Assembly (NCBI GenBank): GCA_027257055.1
Contig: JAPVLO010000123.1
Location: 248,001 to 312,000 of the forward strand
Length of the DNA: 64,000 nucleotides
Reading direction: 5' to 3'
From: Cephalopachus bancanus
Lineage: Eukaryota > Chordata > Mammalia > Primates > Tarsiidae
Shown here one piece after another: positions 11,216-22,610 of the stretch. A program made the translations under genes and the position numbers. Below the pieces are notes generated by a model, which was not told the DNA's origin, made no database searches, and saw nothing but the letters and a program-made list of their open reading frames with translations. Position 1 is the first letter of the stretch. Each line of letters starts with the position of its first letter.

Positions 11216-11959
11216 AAATGCCCATAGTATTGGAATTGAGAAATCTTGATCTACATAATAGTGAGATTTCCTTGCTTCACATTGACCATAGCTTTCCAAT
11301 CAAGGAATCATAGCTAACATAATGGAACTGAAAACCATCTCCTTTCCCTGAAAAGAGACCCAGGGAGATTCTAATTATTTCAGTCTACTGCCAACAAAAA
11401 TATTTCTGGGTGGTCTTTTCCCTTTAATGATTCGAAAACTTGACCTTAGGTGATGCTTTTATAACACTTTCCTACATCTTACTTCAAATTTTTGGCACTT
11501 ATGATGGGAACCACACATTTTATCAATATCCCAGCCTTTTGGAAATGACTTTTTCATTAGGATTCTTTCTTTTAGTTGTTATGCAAGAGTGCTTTCAAAT
11601 TCCTGGCCCTCAAGTGGTCTGGAAAATGGATGTAATCCACAAATTCATTTATTTGTAGCAAATAGTGCCACATTAGTGCCAGCATGTATCAATTAGTCTG
11701 AAATATATAGTGCCCAGATAATTCTCTCTCTCCATTTGGCAACCAACATCTTATGATAGAAATCTCCAAAATTCCAAGTACTGGTATTTCCCGATTTCCC
11801 CGAAGAAGAAGTGAAACTAAGCAAGGTTAGACATTATTTGAAAGTTCTAATTTAGAAGTAATCGAGGGTGGTGCCAGAATCTGTAAGTTAAGTGACTAAA
11901 TGAATCCCAGAGTTTAAGTCAGATACTTAGTGATGTTGCTAGTTTCTCCATATTGTTAA
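11216..11959. other. Unassigned sequence
   Basis: No repeat or gene was recognised. A 72-codon plus frame at 11440-11658 is hydrophobic, but it has no splice or start context and no family match I can see. Confidence 0.3.
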
Positions 11960-12640
11960 ACAAAAATTCTGGGAGGCCATTTTTTTGCACTGATCTCCTG
12001 CACTAGGCCCCAGTGGACCAGATGAAACCAAAATGGAGTCATTCATGCTAAATGTTAATAACCCAAACAGACCAGTTTCACCTGAAAAAAGGAGATTTCA
12101 GTCTACCTGAATCAGCATAAGAAAGTTTCCTCTGCTTTAACCCTTACAAGAAAGTAATCTGAAGTTAACCAGTTATTTTTCTTTCTTTTTTTTTTTTTTT
12201 TTTTTGAGTTGGAGTCTCTCTCCGTCGCCCAGCTGAAGTGCAGTGGCACGCTCATGGCCACCCCAGTGTTGACCTGCTGGGCTCAGGTGATCCTTCCACC
12301 TCAGCCTTCCGAGTAGCGGGAACTACAGGCACACACTACCACGCCTGGCTAATGTTTTGGTTTTTATTGTAGAGACCAGGACTCACCAAGTTGCCCAGGC
12401 TGTTATCGAACCACGGGCTCAGGCAATCCGCTCCCCTCAGCCTCCCAAAGTGCTGGGATTACAGGCTTGAGCCACCATGCCCAGTCAGTTATTTTTCTAT
12501 TGTTCTGTTTCCTTGTTCCCAACTTACAAAATCCACTGTTCTGCCATTTCCCCATGGGAGCTCTCATTGTATTTTACAGAATAGAGGCACCTCAATTCAT
12601 TAATCACAAATAAAAGTCACTTAGAAATAAAACTGCATTT
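11960..12640 (+). mobile_element. Possible ancient LTR or other old retroelement, split by an Alu
   Basis: The segments AAAATGGAGTCATTCATGC and CCAGTTTCACCTGAAAAAAG, with CAAAATCCACTGTTCTGCC beyond the Alu, feel like an old ERVL-class LTR. I cannot name the family or fix the ends. The Alu at 12183-12485 splits it with a clean duplication. Confidence 0.3.
12183..12485 (-). mobile_element. Alu, antisense, full length
   Basis: A T-run then GAGTTGGAGTCTCTCTCCGT starts the reverse element. The target duplication CAGTTATTTTTCT is perfect at 12170-12182 and 12486-12498. Confidence 0.95.
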
Positions 12641-13500
12641 GTTGTACTTTTGTCTTTTGACAGTATGATGCTGTGAAGTATCTTACACCAAGTAAGCAAG
12701 TGTCTTGTCAGTTAAATTCTTATTATGGTAAGTTCTAGAAGATCAGTCCCAAGATGCTTAAGCAAAATGGGAATGTATTGAGCAGTTTCTAGGGCAGCTG
12801 GATTGGGGCCTTAAAGTGGTGGGCTTAGGTCTCCATCTCTTGGTCTTTTGGCTCTAACCACTCTGGGTGTAAGGCTTCACATGGAGGCAAGGTGATCACA
12901 GCTAAACACACTCACATCCTTCCAGGTTCAAGTCCAGCAAGAAAGCACAAGAAAGAACACTCATTAGTGCCCTAGCACCTCATCCAAACCACTTGTTCCC
13001 CCACTGTAGCTCCTGTCACCCTGTGGCCAGGCCTGAGCCTCCAGCCCCATCAAAGGTGGGGGAGGATCTACTGCACCCAAAGCACACCCCTGAGAGCAGT
13101 GTTTTTAATGACATTTTGGTTTCTTGGTCTCCCATGACTTAGTTAAGACAAGTATGACTACTCCCTCTTCTTAGGGTAGGACACTAAATCCTCGAGAGGC
13201 TAGTCTGAGGTCCTTGGTCATTCCAGGGCAGAGAAATACCTAGAAACCATGTTCTGGGCTACCAAAATTGCCCCCATTCATCCTGAGAGCAGAACTACTG
13301 TTTACAGTTTATTATGTAAGACTTTTTTAAAAGTATCATTGACTATTTAGTGTCAATGATTATTTAAGTGAAAGAATATACTATCCAAGTGCCTAAAGCT
13401 ATTCATACTCCTTGTGATGCAACTAGAGCGCTTTGGGTAAGCATTTTATTTCCAGAGTTTGGGCTGGAAGAACTCAAAAAGTACAATAAAGATCTAAGTA
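12641..13500. other. Unassigned sequence
   Basis: Positions 12720-13100 have the look of a mammal-wide old repeat but no family was recognised. A palindrome with 9-bp arms (ATCATTGAC / GTCAATGAT, 8-nt spacer) lies at 13335-13360. Confidence 0.3.
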
Positions 13501-13503
13501 ATA

Positions 13504-13823
13504 CAGGGAGTGCAAAGAAAATGTCTACACATTTTAAGTATGATGTTAGCTCAAAAGATGGCGTTCATCAAATGAATGCTAGTGTCACCACGTGACAGGC
13601 AGGACAGTCAAATAAAATAGTGGACAGATAGCTCCCTTATCACTCTTCTGCCTGCTGCTTCTTACAGCACACTCAATAAACCTGTTCTTTCTACTCTAAA
13701 AAAAAGAAAGAAAAATAGTGGATATCATACTACACATTGGTATCGTAATTCAGTTCAACTTTGCAAAGTAATACATAGGTAACATCGCTTAAAATGTGTA
13801 TACATTTTTGTGGCACTCCCGGA
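13504..13823 (+). mobile_element. Mariner-type MITE (MARNA-like)
   Basis: The left end reads CAGGGAGTGCAAAGAAAATG and then TCTACACATTTTAAG. The right end is its imperfect inverted repeat (CTTAAAATGTGTATACATTT, then GTGGCACTCCCGG). A TA precedes the left end. The internal segment GCTCAAAAGATGGCGTTCAT is the reverse complement of part of the element at 51581-52115, so both belong to one family. A short retrocopy sits inside it at 13625-13711. Confidence 0.75.
13625..13711 (+). mobile_element. Retroposed retroviral R-region fragment with poly-A tail
   Basis: Roughly 70 bp of LTR-like sequence ends with CACACTCAATAAACCTGTTC and TTTCTACTCT, then an impure A-tail. An AATAAA signal sits about 20 nt before the tail, as in a gammaretrovirus-type R region. 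A perfect 11-bp target duplication AAAATAGTGGA flanks it (13614-13624 and 13712-13722). The A-tail and duplication imply L1-mediated insertion, not retroviral integration. It encodes nothing. Confidence 0.7.
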
Positions 13824-14055
13824 ATGTGCTGGACTTTTAGACTGTGAAATCAGAAAAGACTCAGGAAAGCACAGAAAATACAGAAGACTTTAAAGAGAGG
13901 CACACACTCTCTGTCCTTGGTTTTCATTTGAGCTCTCATTCGTTCAAGCGTAGCGCTCTGTAGAGAAATGGTCCTGGACTCAATGAACAGCAAGGTTTTC
14001 GAAAGTGAGCAGGCTCTGAATGATCAGCCTGGCAATAACTTGGCATGTATTCTTT

Positions 14056-14341
14056 TTTGTTGTTGTTCATTTGAGCTGGAGTTTCACTCTGTCACCCAGA
14101 CTGGAGTGCAATGGCACACTCCCAGCCACCCCAGCGTTGACCCGCTGAACTCCGGCAATCCTTCCGCCTCAGCCTTCCAAGTAGCTGGAACTACAGGTGC
14201 GAGCTACCACGCCCAGCTAATTTTTTATTTATTATCTCGCCAAATTACCTGGGATGGTCTCGAACCCCACGAACTTGGGCAATCCACTAGCCTCAGCCTC
14301 CCAAAGTGCTGGGATTACAGGCTGAGCCACCGAGACAGGCC
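14056..14341 (-). mobile_element. Alu, antisense, full length
   Basis: The reverse element runs from GAGCTGGAGTTTCACTCTGT to GAGCCACCGAGACAGGCC. The target duplication GGCATGTATTCTTT is at 14042-14055 and 14342-14355. Confidence 0.95.
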
Positions 14342-14949
14342 GGCATGTATTCTTTCAGGGCTTAAAGTCTTTCTGAAAGGTGCTTGGTGAATCAAGCCTT
14401 TGTGACTTGTTTGGTGATGCTCTGAAAATCTCTTGTCTCCGTTCCTAATTTTAGATCTAGCAGCTGTCACGGCTTTTTCTAACAAGTAAGTAATTTTCCA
14501 TTCCCCTTGCTTACTCTATCTCCTTTAGGTATCTAATCACTCACTCTGCAAAATCTCCTAATTTAGACTGATCATTTAAAAAATTATTATTAACTAGTTT
14601 TAATTTACAAGTGATCTTGTCATTTTTTTTTAACCCCAAAGAAGAATGTGCATGTCATATATTGTCATTTGGTATTTTGTTATTTCTTTGATTTAGTAAT
14701 TGCTCTGAAAAACTTACAGCACCACTTTTTATTTTACCTGAATACATGCTACCTATGTGCTATAAACTTTTCATTGTGTGGTAGACAAAGAGTTCTCATC
14801 ACACGATGATATTGAATTTGGTGCTTTTCGTCTTTATTGCAGGAGGGTTGCTTTTTGTCTGTTCTTTATTTGCCCATTTATTTATTTTTAGGATTCCATG
14901 GGTACAATTTTTTGGAGGCGTTTTTCAAGTGGTATCATAACTTTATTTT
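14342..14949. other. Unassigned sequence with one exon-like microsegment
   Basis: Positions 14455-14485 (31 nt) are bounded by a pyrimidine-rich TTTTAG acceptor-like site and a consensus GTAAGT donor. No other exon of a gene was found nearby, so this may be chance. Confidence 0.3.
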
Positions 14950-15252
14950 TCTTTTTTTTTTTTTTTTTTTTTTTTGAGTTGGAGTCTCACTCGGTTGCCC
15001 AGACTGGAGTGCAGTGGCCACTCCCGGCCACCGCAGCTTCGACCTGCTAGGCTCCAGTGATCCTTCGGCCTCAGCCTTCCAAGTAGCTGGAACTACAGGC
15101 ATGCCCTACCACACCTGGCTAATTTTTTGATTTATTGTAGAGATGAGGTCTCACCAAGTTGCCCAGGCAGATCTCGAACCCGCGAGCTCAGGCAATCCAC
15201 TCACCTCAGCCTCCCAAGGCGCAGGATTACAGGCTGGGCCACCAAGCCCGGC
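14950..15252 (-). mobile_element. Alu, antisense, full length
   Basis: A long T-run then GAGTTGGAGTCTCACTCGGT starts it and GCCACCAAGCCCGGC ends it. It retains the CCAAGTTGCCCAGGC segment that some copies lack. No clear target duplication was read. Confidence 0.9.
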
Positions 15253-15480
15253 TTTGTTTAAACAATTTTAAGGGCTGATTTGTATGTTTCATTTTTTAAA
15301 AAAGTTCCAAGCAAAAATGCTATTTCTGTAAGAAAAAAAAATGACAGTGAAGTCACAGACTTTGAAACCCAAATTTTTGGAGTAATAAAATAGCTTGAAC
15401 AGTACAAAATAAAATAATGACAATAACATTATTTTACTTTTGAAGGACAAAAGGAGCAACCACTTTCAGAGATTGGATGC
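15253..15480. other. Unassigned AT-rich sequence
   Basis: Nothing was recognised between two Alus. Confidence 0.3.
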
Positions 15481-15769
15481 TTTTTTTTTTTTTTTTGAGT
15501 TGGAGTCTCACTCTGTCGCCCAGACTGGAGTGCAGTGGCCACTCCCGGCCACCGCAGCCTCGACCTGCTGGGCTCCGGCGATCCTTCCGCCTCAGCCTTC
15601 CAAGTAGCCAGAATTACAGGCATGCGCTACCACGCCTGGCTGATTTTTTGATTTATTGTAGAGATGAGGTCTCGCTGCCCAGGCGGATCTCGAACCCGTG
15701 GGCTCAGGCAGTCCACTCACCTCAGCCTCCCAAAGGCGCGGGATTACACTTTGAGCCACCGAGCCCGGC
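15481..15769 (-). mobile_element. Alu, antisense, short-deletion sublineage
   Basis: The reverse element ends GAGCCACCGAGCCCGGC. The left arm reads CTCGCTGCCCAGGCGG, lacking the AAGTTG-type segment found in other copies. It shares this with copies near 16975, 23141, 34807, 39821, 45862 and 46727. Confidence 0.93.
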
Positions 15770-16080
15770 TTATTTTTCTATTTTAATTTAGCTGTAGTCT
15801 GGGATTTGCTTCAAAGTAATTCAGATGGAAGGGAAGGGCATGTGGGTTAATGAAGCAAGACTGGCCATGGTAACTGCTGCCGTGGGTGGGGAACACAGTG
15901 GTTATACCACTCTCTCTACCTTTGAGTGTGCTTGGCAATTTCCACAATATAAAGTTTAAAAATGTTCGCATAAAAATTATTTTTAATAATTTACGATTAA
16001 TAGAAATGATGCTCATTGTACAAATATTGCCACCTATAGGTAGAAAATATATTATACTTGTTTTTCTTTGATTTGGATAT
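15770..16080. other. Unassigned sequence
   Basis: No repeat recognised. Confidence 0.3.
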
Positions 16081-16093
16081 GTTGAAACATTTT

Positions 16094-16382
16094 TTTTTTT
16101 TTTTGAGTTGGAGTCTCACTGTCGCTCAGGCTGGAGTGCAGTGGCACGCTCACAGCCACCACAGTCTCTACCTGCTGGGCTCAGGTGAGCCTTCTGACTC
16201 AGCCAGAAGCTAGAACTACAGGCATGTGCCATCATGCCTGGCTAATTTTTCTTGATTTATTGTAGAGATGAGGTCTGGCCAGGTTGCCCAGGCTGGTTTC
16301 CAACTCTTAGACTGAGGCAATCCTCTCATCCTGGGCTCTCAAAGTGCTGGGATTATAGACGTGAGCCACTGTGCCCGACCCT
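16094..16382 (-). mobile_element. Alu, antisense, full length
   Basis: The target duplication GTTGAAACATTTT (16081-16093) matches GTTGCAACATTTT (16383-16395) with one difference. Confidence 0.93.
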
Positions 16383-16408
16383 GTTGCAACATTTTATTTT
16401 ATTATTAT

Positions 16409-16428
16409 TTTTTGAGTTGGAGTCTCAC
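16409..16428 (-). mobile_element. Alu stub, antisense 3' end only
   Basis: About 20 bases, TTTTGAGTTGGAGTCTCAC, match the reverse 3' end of the local Alu lineage and then stop. A sense Alu begins about 10 bases later. This is probably a 5'-truncated insertion or a deletion product. Confidence 0.6.
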
Positions 16429-16438
16429 AAGGAAAGGA

Positions 16439-16741
16439 AGGCTGGGCGCAGTGGCCTGTAATCCCAGCATTTTGGGAGGCAAAGGCGAGAGGATTGCTGA
16501 GCCCAGGGGTTCAAGACCAGCTTGGGCAACTTGGCGAGTCCACATTTCTACAATAAATAAAAAAAATTAGCTGGATGTGGTTACATGAGTCTGTAGTTCC
16601 AGGTACTTGGAAGGCTGAGGTGGAAGGATCACCTGAGCCCAGCAGGTTGAGGATATGGTAGTGGTGAACAGGCAGTTGCATTCCAGCCTGGGCAGCAGAG
16701 TGAGACTCTGACTCAAAAAAAAAAAAGAAAAGAAAAGAGAA
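16439..16741 (+). mobile_element. Alu, sense, full length
   Basis: It starts AAGGCTGGGCGCAGTGG and ends GAGACTCTGACTCAAAA with an (A)n/AAAAG tail. It is diverged from the CpG-rich lineage and so older. Confidence 0.93.
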
Positions 16742-16974
16742 AAATTTATTATAATCTTGATTTCTAATCAAGTAACTCTGAAATGTTATTGCCATTATTC
16801 TATCTTCTTAAAACTCTCCATTAATATGAATTGCTAGATACAACTCACTTAAATTTTATAATCTCTGTTCTACATATTAGTAAAATTAGTGTTTGAAAAA
16901 GATCAAATTACATCTTAGTACAAAAGCTCATGATTTTTAAAAGTTTGAAAATTCCAAACTAGAATATAATTTTA

Positions 16975-17277
16975 TTTTTTTTTTGTTTTTTTTTTTTTTT
17001 TGAGTTGGAGTCTCACTCTGTCACCCAGACTGGAGTGCAGTGGCCGCTTCCGGCCACCGCAGCCTCGACTTGCTGGGCTCTGGCAATCCTTCCTCCTCAG
17101 CCTTCCGAGTAGCCGGAATTACAGGCGCGCGCTACCACACCCGGCTGATTTTTTTGATTTATTGTAGAGATGAGGTCTCGCTGCCCAAGCGGGTCTTGAA
17201 CCCGCGGGCTCAGGCAATCCACTCACCTCAGCCTCCCAAAGGCGCGGGATTACAGGCTGAGCCACCGAGCCCGGCAT
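16975..17277 (-). mobile_element. Alu, antisense, short-deletion sublineage
   Basis: The target duplication TAGAATATAATTTTA is perfect at 16960-16974 and 17278-17292. The CpG-rich sequence (CAGGCGCGCGCTACC) and the 15-bp intact duplication point to a recent insertion. Confidence 0.96.
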
Positions 17278-17292
17278 TAGAATATAATTTTA

Positions 17293-18054
17293 AAATGTAG
17301 TTTTGACCTTCAGGTACTTTTGGTGACTTGAGGATGTGTCTGTATTTTTAGTCTCATATTCATGTGAGTTTGACATTTTCACACAAGTCCCCAAAATGGA
17401 AAGTTGCTGTTTTAAATTTGGGGAAAATGTAAGAAAAATTTCTTTAAATCATATAGAGCAGATACAGATAACTCTATAAATACCATAAATGAGTGACAAG
17501 AATAAATACTTTTTGGGTTAAGCAGAATGTTCTGGAAATTGTACTTGAAGCTTTTAATAGTCCTGGTAACCAAGATAAGCACAAAATTGCCAGCAGGGCA
17601 CATCTCAGTCCTTGCTTCCTGTCCTATGATTAGAGTTAATGTTCACTTAATCCTCCTTTGTTTTCTGAAGTATAAATGGTATTCTACATAGCTGTTATGC
17701 CTTTCAGATAAAGTTTATAATACAATTTGGCCTATTAAAATTCTAAGAGTAACAATCTTTTCTGAGATGACCTTGTCAACATTTTTTTCTTATTAGTTGT
17801 GTCTGTAGGACCATGTCTGCTCCCTTCTACTTCTGACAAGGTCTGAGGACAGAGTTTCATCCAGTAATAAAAACATGTTACAGTGATCTGTAGGGCCACA
17901 TCTATTGAATACGAGAGTCAGGACATATATATTTACACTTTTTGGAAAAACCTATGTAATTGGCTGGCCTAGGCTCTCTTACTAGAATTTCTAATATTTT
18001 AGCGTGAGAGCCCATTTTGAGGGAATGCATTGTACTGTCAAATTGTCAGATTGT
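17293..18054. other. Unassigned sequence
   Basis: AT-rich; no repeat, exon or RNA gene recognised. Confidence 0.3.
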
Positions 18055-19375
18055 TCTTGGATATGACACCAAAAGCACAGGCAACAAAAGAAAATAGGTA
18101 AATTGCACTAAAATAAATTTTTTTTTTGAGTTGGAGTCTCACTCCGTCACCCAGACTGGAGTACAGTGGCACACGCCCGGCCACCGCAGCCTCGACCCAT
18201 TGAGCTCCTGCAATCCTTCCGCCTCAGCCTTCCGAGTAGCTGGAATTACAGGCACACGCTACCGCTAAAAGAAAAATTTAAACCTTCTATGCATCAAAAG
18301 ACACCATCAACATAGTGAAAAGGCATCCCATAAAATAGAAGAAAATATCTGAAAATCACATATGTGAAAAGAGGTTAATATTCAGACTACTTAGAGAACC
18401 CTTGTAACTCAACAAGAAACAAATAGCCAAATTTAAAAATGTGCAAAAGACTTGAATAGATACTTCTCCAAAGAAGATGTACAAATTGCTATTTAGCACA
18501 TGAAAAGATGTTCAGTGTCACTAATCATTAGGGAAATGCAAATCAAAACCACAATAAGATATCACCTCATACCCATTAGGATGGCTATTATAAAAACAAA
18601 ACCAAAAACTCGACACAGAAAATAACAAGTGTTGATGAGAATGTGGAGAAACTACAACTCTTTTGGATTCCTGGTGGGAACATACAATGATGCAGCTGCT
18701 ATGGAAAATAGCATGGAGGTGCCTCAAAAAATTAAACATAGATTTACCATTTGTCACAGCAATATGATTCAACTTCTGGGTTGAAGAAACCGAATAACTG
18801 AAAGTGGGGACTAGAACAGATATTTGTACACCAGTGTCCACAGCTGTATTATTCACAATAGCTGAAAAGTGGAGGCAACCCAAGTGTCTATCAGCTGATA
18901 AACAGATAAAAACCCATTGTGGTGTTTACATACAGTGGAATATTATTCAGTCTCAAAATGGAAGGAAATTCTGACACATGCTACAACATGGATGAGACTT
19001 GAGGACTTTATGCTAAGTGAAATAAGTCAGTCACAAAAAGACAAATAGTTTGCGATTCCACTTACTAACATAAGGTATCTAGTGTAGTCTGGTCTAGTCA
19101 AGTTCATAGAGACAGAAAGCAGAATGGTGGTTGCCAGGGGCTGGGGAGAAGGGGAATGAGGAGTTAGTGTGTATTAAGTATAGCATTTCAGCTTTGCAAA
19201 ATGAGAAAAGTTCTGGAGATGGATGGTGAATGTACTTAATGCTACTAAATGTATACTTATAATGGTCAAAATAGTAAGTTAGTAAAATAGTATAATAAAT
19301 ACTAAAATAATACATAATAAAATGTAAAATTTACCATAAATAAATAAAAAATTTTAAATAAACTTGGATACAATT
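18055..19375 (+). mobile_element. L1 (L1M-type) 3' part, sense
   Basis: ORF2 C-terminal sequence is recognisable: GACACCAAAAGCACAGGCAA, CATCAAAAGACACCATCAAC, then TGTTCAGTGTCACTAATCAT and CAATATGATTCAACTTCTGG. The 3' UTR follows with GGTTGCCAGGGGCTGGGGAG and GTTCTGGAGATGGATGGTG. A half Alu interrupts it at 18118-18266. Confidence 0.88.
18118..18266 (-). mobile_element. Alu right arm only, antisense
   Basis: The reverse element begins TTTGAGTTGGAGTCTCACTC and stops after GGCACACGCTACCGC, so only the right monomer is present (5' truncation in the Alu sense). It is inserted in the L1 described above. Confidence 0.88.
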
Positions 19376-19835
19376 TGGAAATAAAAAAGTTGTCAGGCTG
19401 TTGAAAAAGGAATAATTCTCGAGATTGTTTCAAGCGTAAATGTGATTCAAAAGCATCATGTTAATTCTTACCAATTCTGAGACTTATTTTCAATAGTATC
19501 TTCAGATAGTCTCTATGTGTCTAGCCCTGTCCTTGATTTTGAGGGAGACATGGTTGGTACATGAAAGATCAGCCTAGCCTTTAACGAGAGGACAGCCTTG
19601 GTGAGACAGGTGAAGGAAACACATGAGTCATGAGAAAAAAATGGCAAGAGATAAAGCTTTAGATACGTGATAGAGATAGTAAGTAGGTTTAAGAGAGAAG
19701 AGAAAAGGTCCAGAGGGATCCATCAGGGGTGGGGGGAGAGGCCCTAAAAATGAAAAGTATGACAAATCCTGACATTGCTGTGAATTTATGAACCCAGTCT
19801 TCAGTTTGGAGACATCTCCATTTATCCAGTAAAAC
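19376..19835. other. Unassigned sequence
   Basis: No family recognised. Confidence 0.3.
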
Positions 19836-19985
19836 AGCAAATACATGTTGAACACCAGCCTGGTGTAAAGAGGGGATTACAGAGTTTCCAAAAATGAACA
19901 GCATATTTTCCCTGCCCTCAGAGAATTTATAGTCTCATAAAGGAGCTAGGGCATGCATACAAAGAATTGTAATGTAAGGTGGAAA
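19836..19985 (-). mobile_element. L2-like 3' end, antisense
   Basis: A diverged run includes CATGTTGAACACCAGCCTGG and CCCTGCCCTCAGAGAATTTA, then TAGTCTCATAAAGGAGCTAG. This resembles the reverse 3' end of old L2/MIR-age repeats. Confidence 0.45.
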
Positions 19986-20483
19986 GTAAAAATACCGTAA
20001 GACTAATCAAGAAGTAAAACAGTTAAACACTGGCACTTGAGTGGACATGCAAATACATGGGACAGAATGGAAGGCTCAGAAAACCCCAAAAAGTAATTTG
20101 CTTTTTGATAAAGGTGGCATGTTAAATCAGTGGGGGAAAGGTAGATTATTGAATAAATGAGGTCGGGGAAATTTTTATGTTGAATTCCAATTTACTCACT
20201 ATATGGTCAGTGTATACTCAATATAATACTCAATGCATACCCAAATAAATTTCGAATGGAGCAAAGATTTAAATACAGTGAAACCATTACAAGCTCTTGA
20301 AAAAAATATAGGATAAAGTGTTTTTAAAATCTTGACATGCAGAAGTTCTTTCCAAGCTAGATAGAAAACCAAGGAGATTTAAAGAAAAAGACAAACTTAA
20401 TGATATGAACGTTAAAATATATTGCACAGAAAAAAACATGTTACAAACAATATTTTTAATAACAAATGAATTAAAACCATTTT
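19986..20483. other. Unassigned AT-rich sequence
   Basis: Possibly very old L1 ORF2 near 20190-20440, but not clear enough to call. Confidence 0.3.
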
Positions 20484-20707
<224 letters not shown>

Positions 20708-21055
20708 ATAATTAAATATATATTTTTGAATTGCATGATCTATCTTAGGTAGAGTTAATTTATTTAATACATAAAATGTTCCTATTAATTTTAAAAAATC
20801 AGTAGAAAATGGACAAAGGGAAAGAATAGGCAGCCCCAGAAAAAAAACAGCTTATGATGTCTGACTGAAAGAAAATAGCTTACAAACTCCTATAAAAAAA
20901 AAAAGAACATTTATTTTTTCACATATCAGAGTTGCAAAGATAATAGACGTTAATAACACAAGTGTAAGGAAGACAGACACCCATATATTGACGCTCTGGA
21001 TAAACTTGTGGACTTGGGGGCTGGGAGAGGTAATTTTAGTATAATTTTTTAAATG
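20708..21055. other. Unassigned sequence
   Basis: Nothing recognised. Confidence 0.3.
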
Positions 21056-21098
21056 GAGAGAAAGAGAGAGACAAAGAGAGAAAGAGAGAGAAGGAAGA
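21056..21098 (+). repeat. (GA)n-rich microsatellite
   Basis: AGAGAAAGAGAGAGAC-type repeats over about 43 bp, impure. Confidence 0.85.
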
Positions 21099-22610
21099 CA
21101 ATCATGTTCCCCAGGTTAATGGAGGGTGAGACCTTGTGGAGGGCAGGACATAGAACTGGGGCCGGAAACACGGGGAGACTCTTGGAGAAGAGATGAAAGG
21201 CCTTCTGAGTTTGAAACCATGTCTAACCTAAATTCAAGATTTGCATCAACTGAATCATGCTGGTATGTTGAAAAACTCTTTTATTAAACAGATTGTGAAC
21301 ATGAAAAAAACAGAATATTCCCAAAACTCATCGTTCCTTTGGTTTTCAGGTCATAGAAACTAAGTTCCATCAATGATCAAAAACGAACTCTCTGGGAACT
21401 TGGTCATAAGAAGTTCCAGGGCAATTTCCGATTAGTGAGGTCCCGCTAAGCTGAACCGATTAGTGAGGTCCCGCTAAGCTGAATCCCTTGGGATGCAATG
21501 GAAAAGCTCCCAACTAAATGTCAGATCAGCTGCCTCCAGCCACAGCTGTGCTACCAAAAGGGACACAGACAAGTCACCAACCCCCCACTTACGTAAACCG
21601 AGTGAGTTGGACCATCTGAGCAGGGAGTTGGACCATCCTTTCTAAAGACAAAAATTATCCATAATGGCTCTTCACCACCTGTGGTCAGGGCTAGAGTACA
21701 GAACAGAGACTGAGGTTTTCCCTTGAGGCAGTGGGGAGTTGCCCCACCCTGCCAATCAGGTAAGGACTGATTTCTTTCCCAGGAGGAAAGTCTGAATGAG
21801 ACCAGCGGATGTTCATTATCAGCTCACTTGGAAATCCTCCCGCCATCCAGGTGTTTCCTCTCACCCAGCACTTTGTCCTGACTCGGGGATGAAGTGCAAT
21901 CACATTGCCAGGTGTGCTCCTGAATGCTTATCTTTTTGTGCTCTAAGTAATGAGACCCCCCCCATCTCCCCCAAACAAAAGAGTTTAGCAGATTTCTACT
22001 TTGTGGAAGTCTGAAAGCGGTCATTTTCAAATATAATTGTGATGACAGTTTTCCACTTGAAGCTTGGATTTCTTGGACTTCATTTAGAATTCAAGTTTAC
22101 AAACACTAACTTCTGAGATATAATCGCATTGACCATGACAAGGTTTAAACACCATCTCTGCCAGGGGCGTTATCTTTGTCAACCTAATTTATTTTTTGTG
22201 ACAAGAGACTGGGAGTCTAATCCTCAGCCGCCTCTCTGTGCCACCTGACATGCCAGGACCTCTGTAAAATAGTTTTTGAGGTTGGTTGATTTTTAGAGCA
22301 ACAGAAGATTTCCATCATAGAAAATCTTACCTTTGAATCCCAATATGAAAACAAGTGCTGGGGCTGGAAAGGCTTGCTTAGTCTTCTGGGTTCACTCAGG
22401 TCTACAGGATTCTGCAAAGGAGGTCAAAGAATGGCTGGAAGCCCAAGTTTCATAGATACAGAAATAATGTTCTAAACACTGCCCCTCAGTGAGGGTGATA
22501 GTCACAGAGAATTTCATGTAAGGTCAATCTGCTAGGACAGATCGTTTCATAGAAAGTCGCGGTCAATTACCAAAAAGTCAGAAATGATTTTTCAAAAAGG
22601 TGGCAGGTGA
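21099..22610. other. Unassigned, comparatively repeat-poor sequence
   Basis: About 1.5 kb without a recognised transposable element apart from the duplication at 21428-21483. Open frames at 21691-21903 and 21796-22014 are under 75 codons and lack recognisable domains. Confidence 0.35.
21428..21483 (+). repeat. Perfect 28-bp tandem duplication
   Basis: Two identical adjacent copies lie at 21428-21455 and 21456-21483. Each starts CCGATTAGTGAGG and ends CCCGCTAAGCTGAA. Confidence 0.97.

Noticed and set aside
13335..13360. Palindrome with 9-bp arms as a terminator or operator
   Set aside because: Short palindromes of this size are expected by chance, and no functional context is present.
13968..14390. 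140-codon frame
   Set aside because: It is translated antisense Alu sequence; the typical Alu peptide text (LPKCWDYR) is visible.
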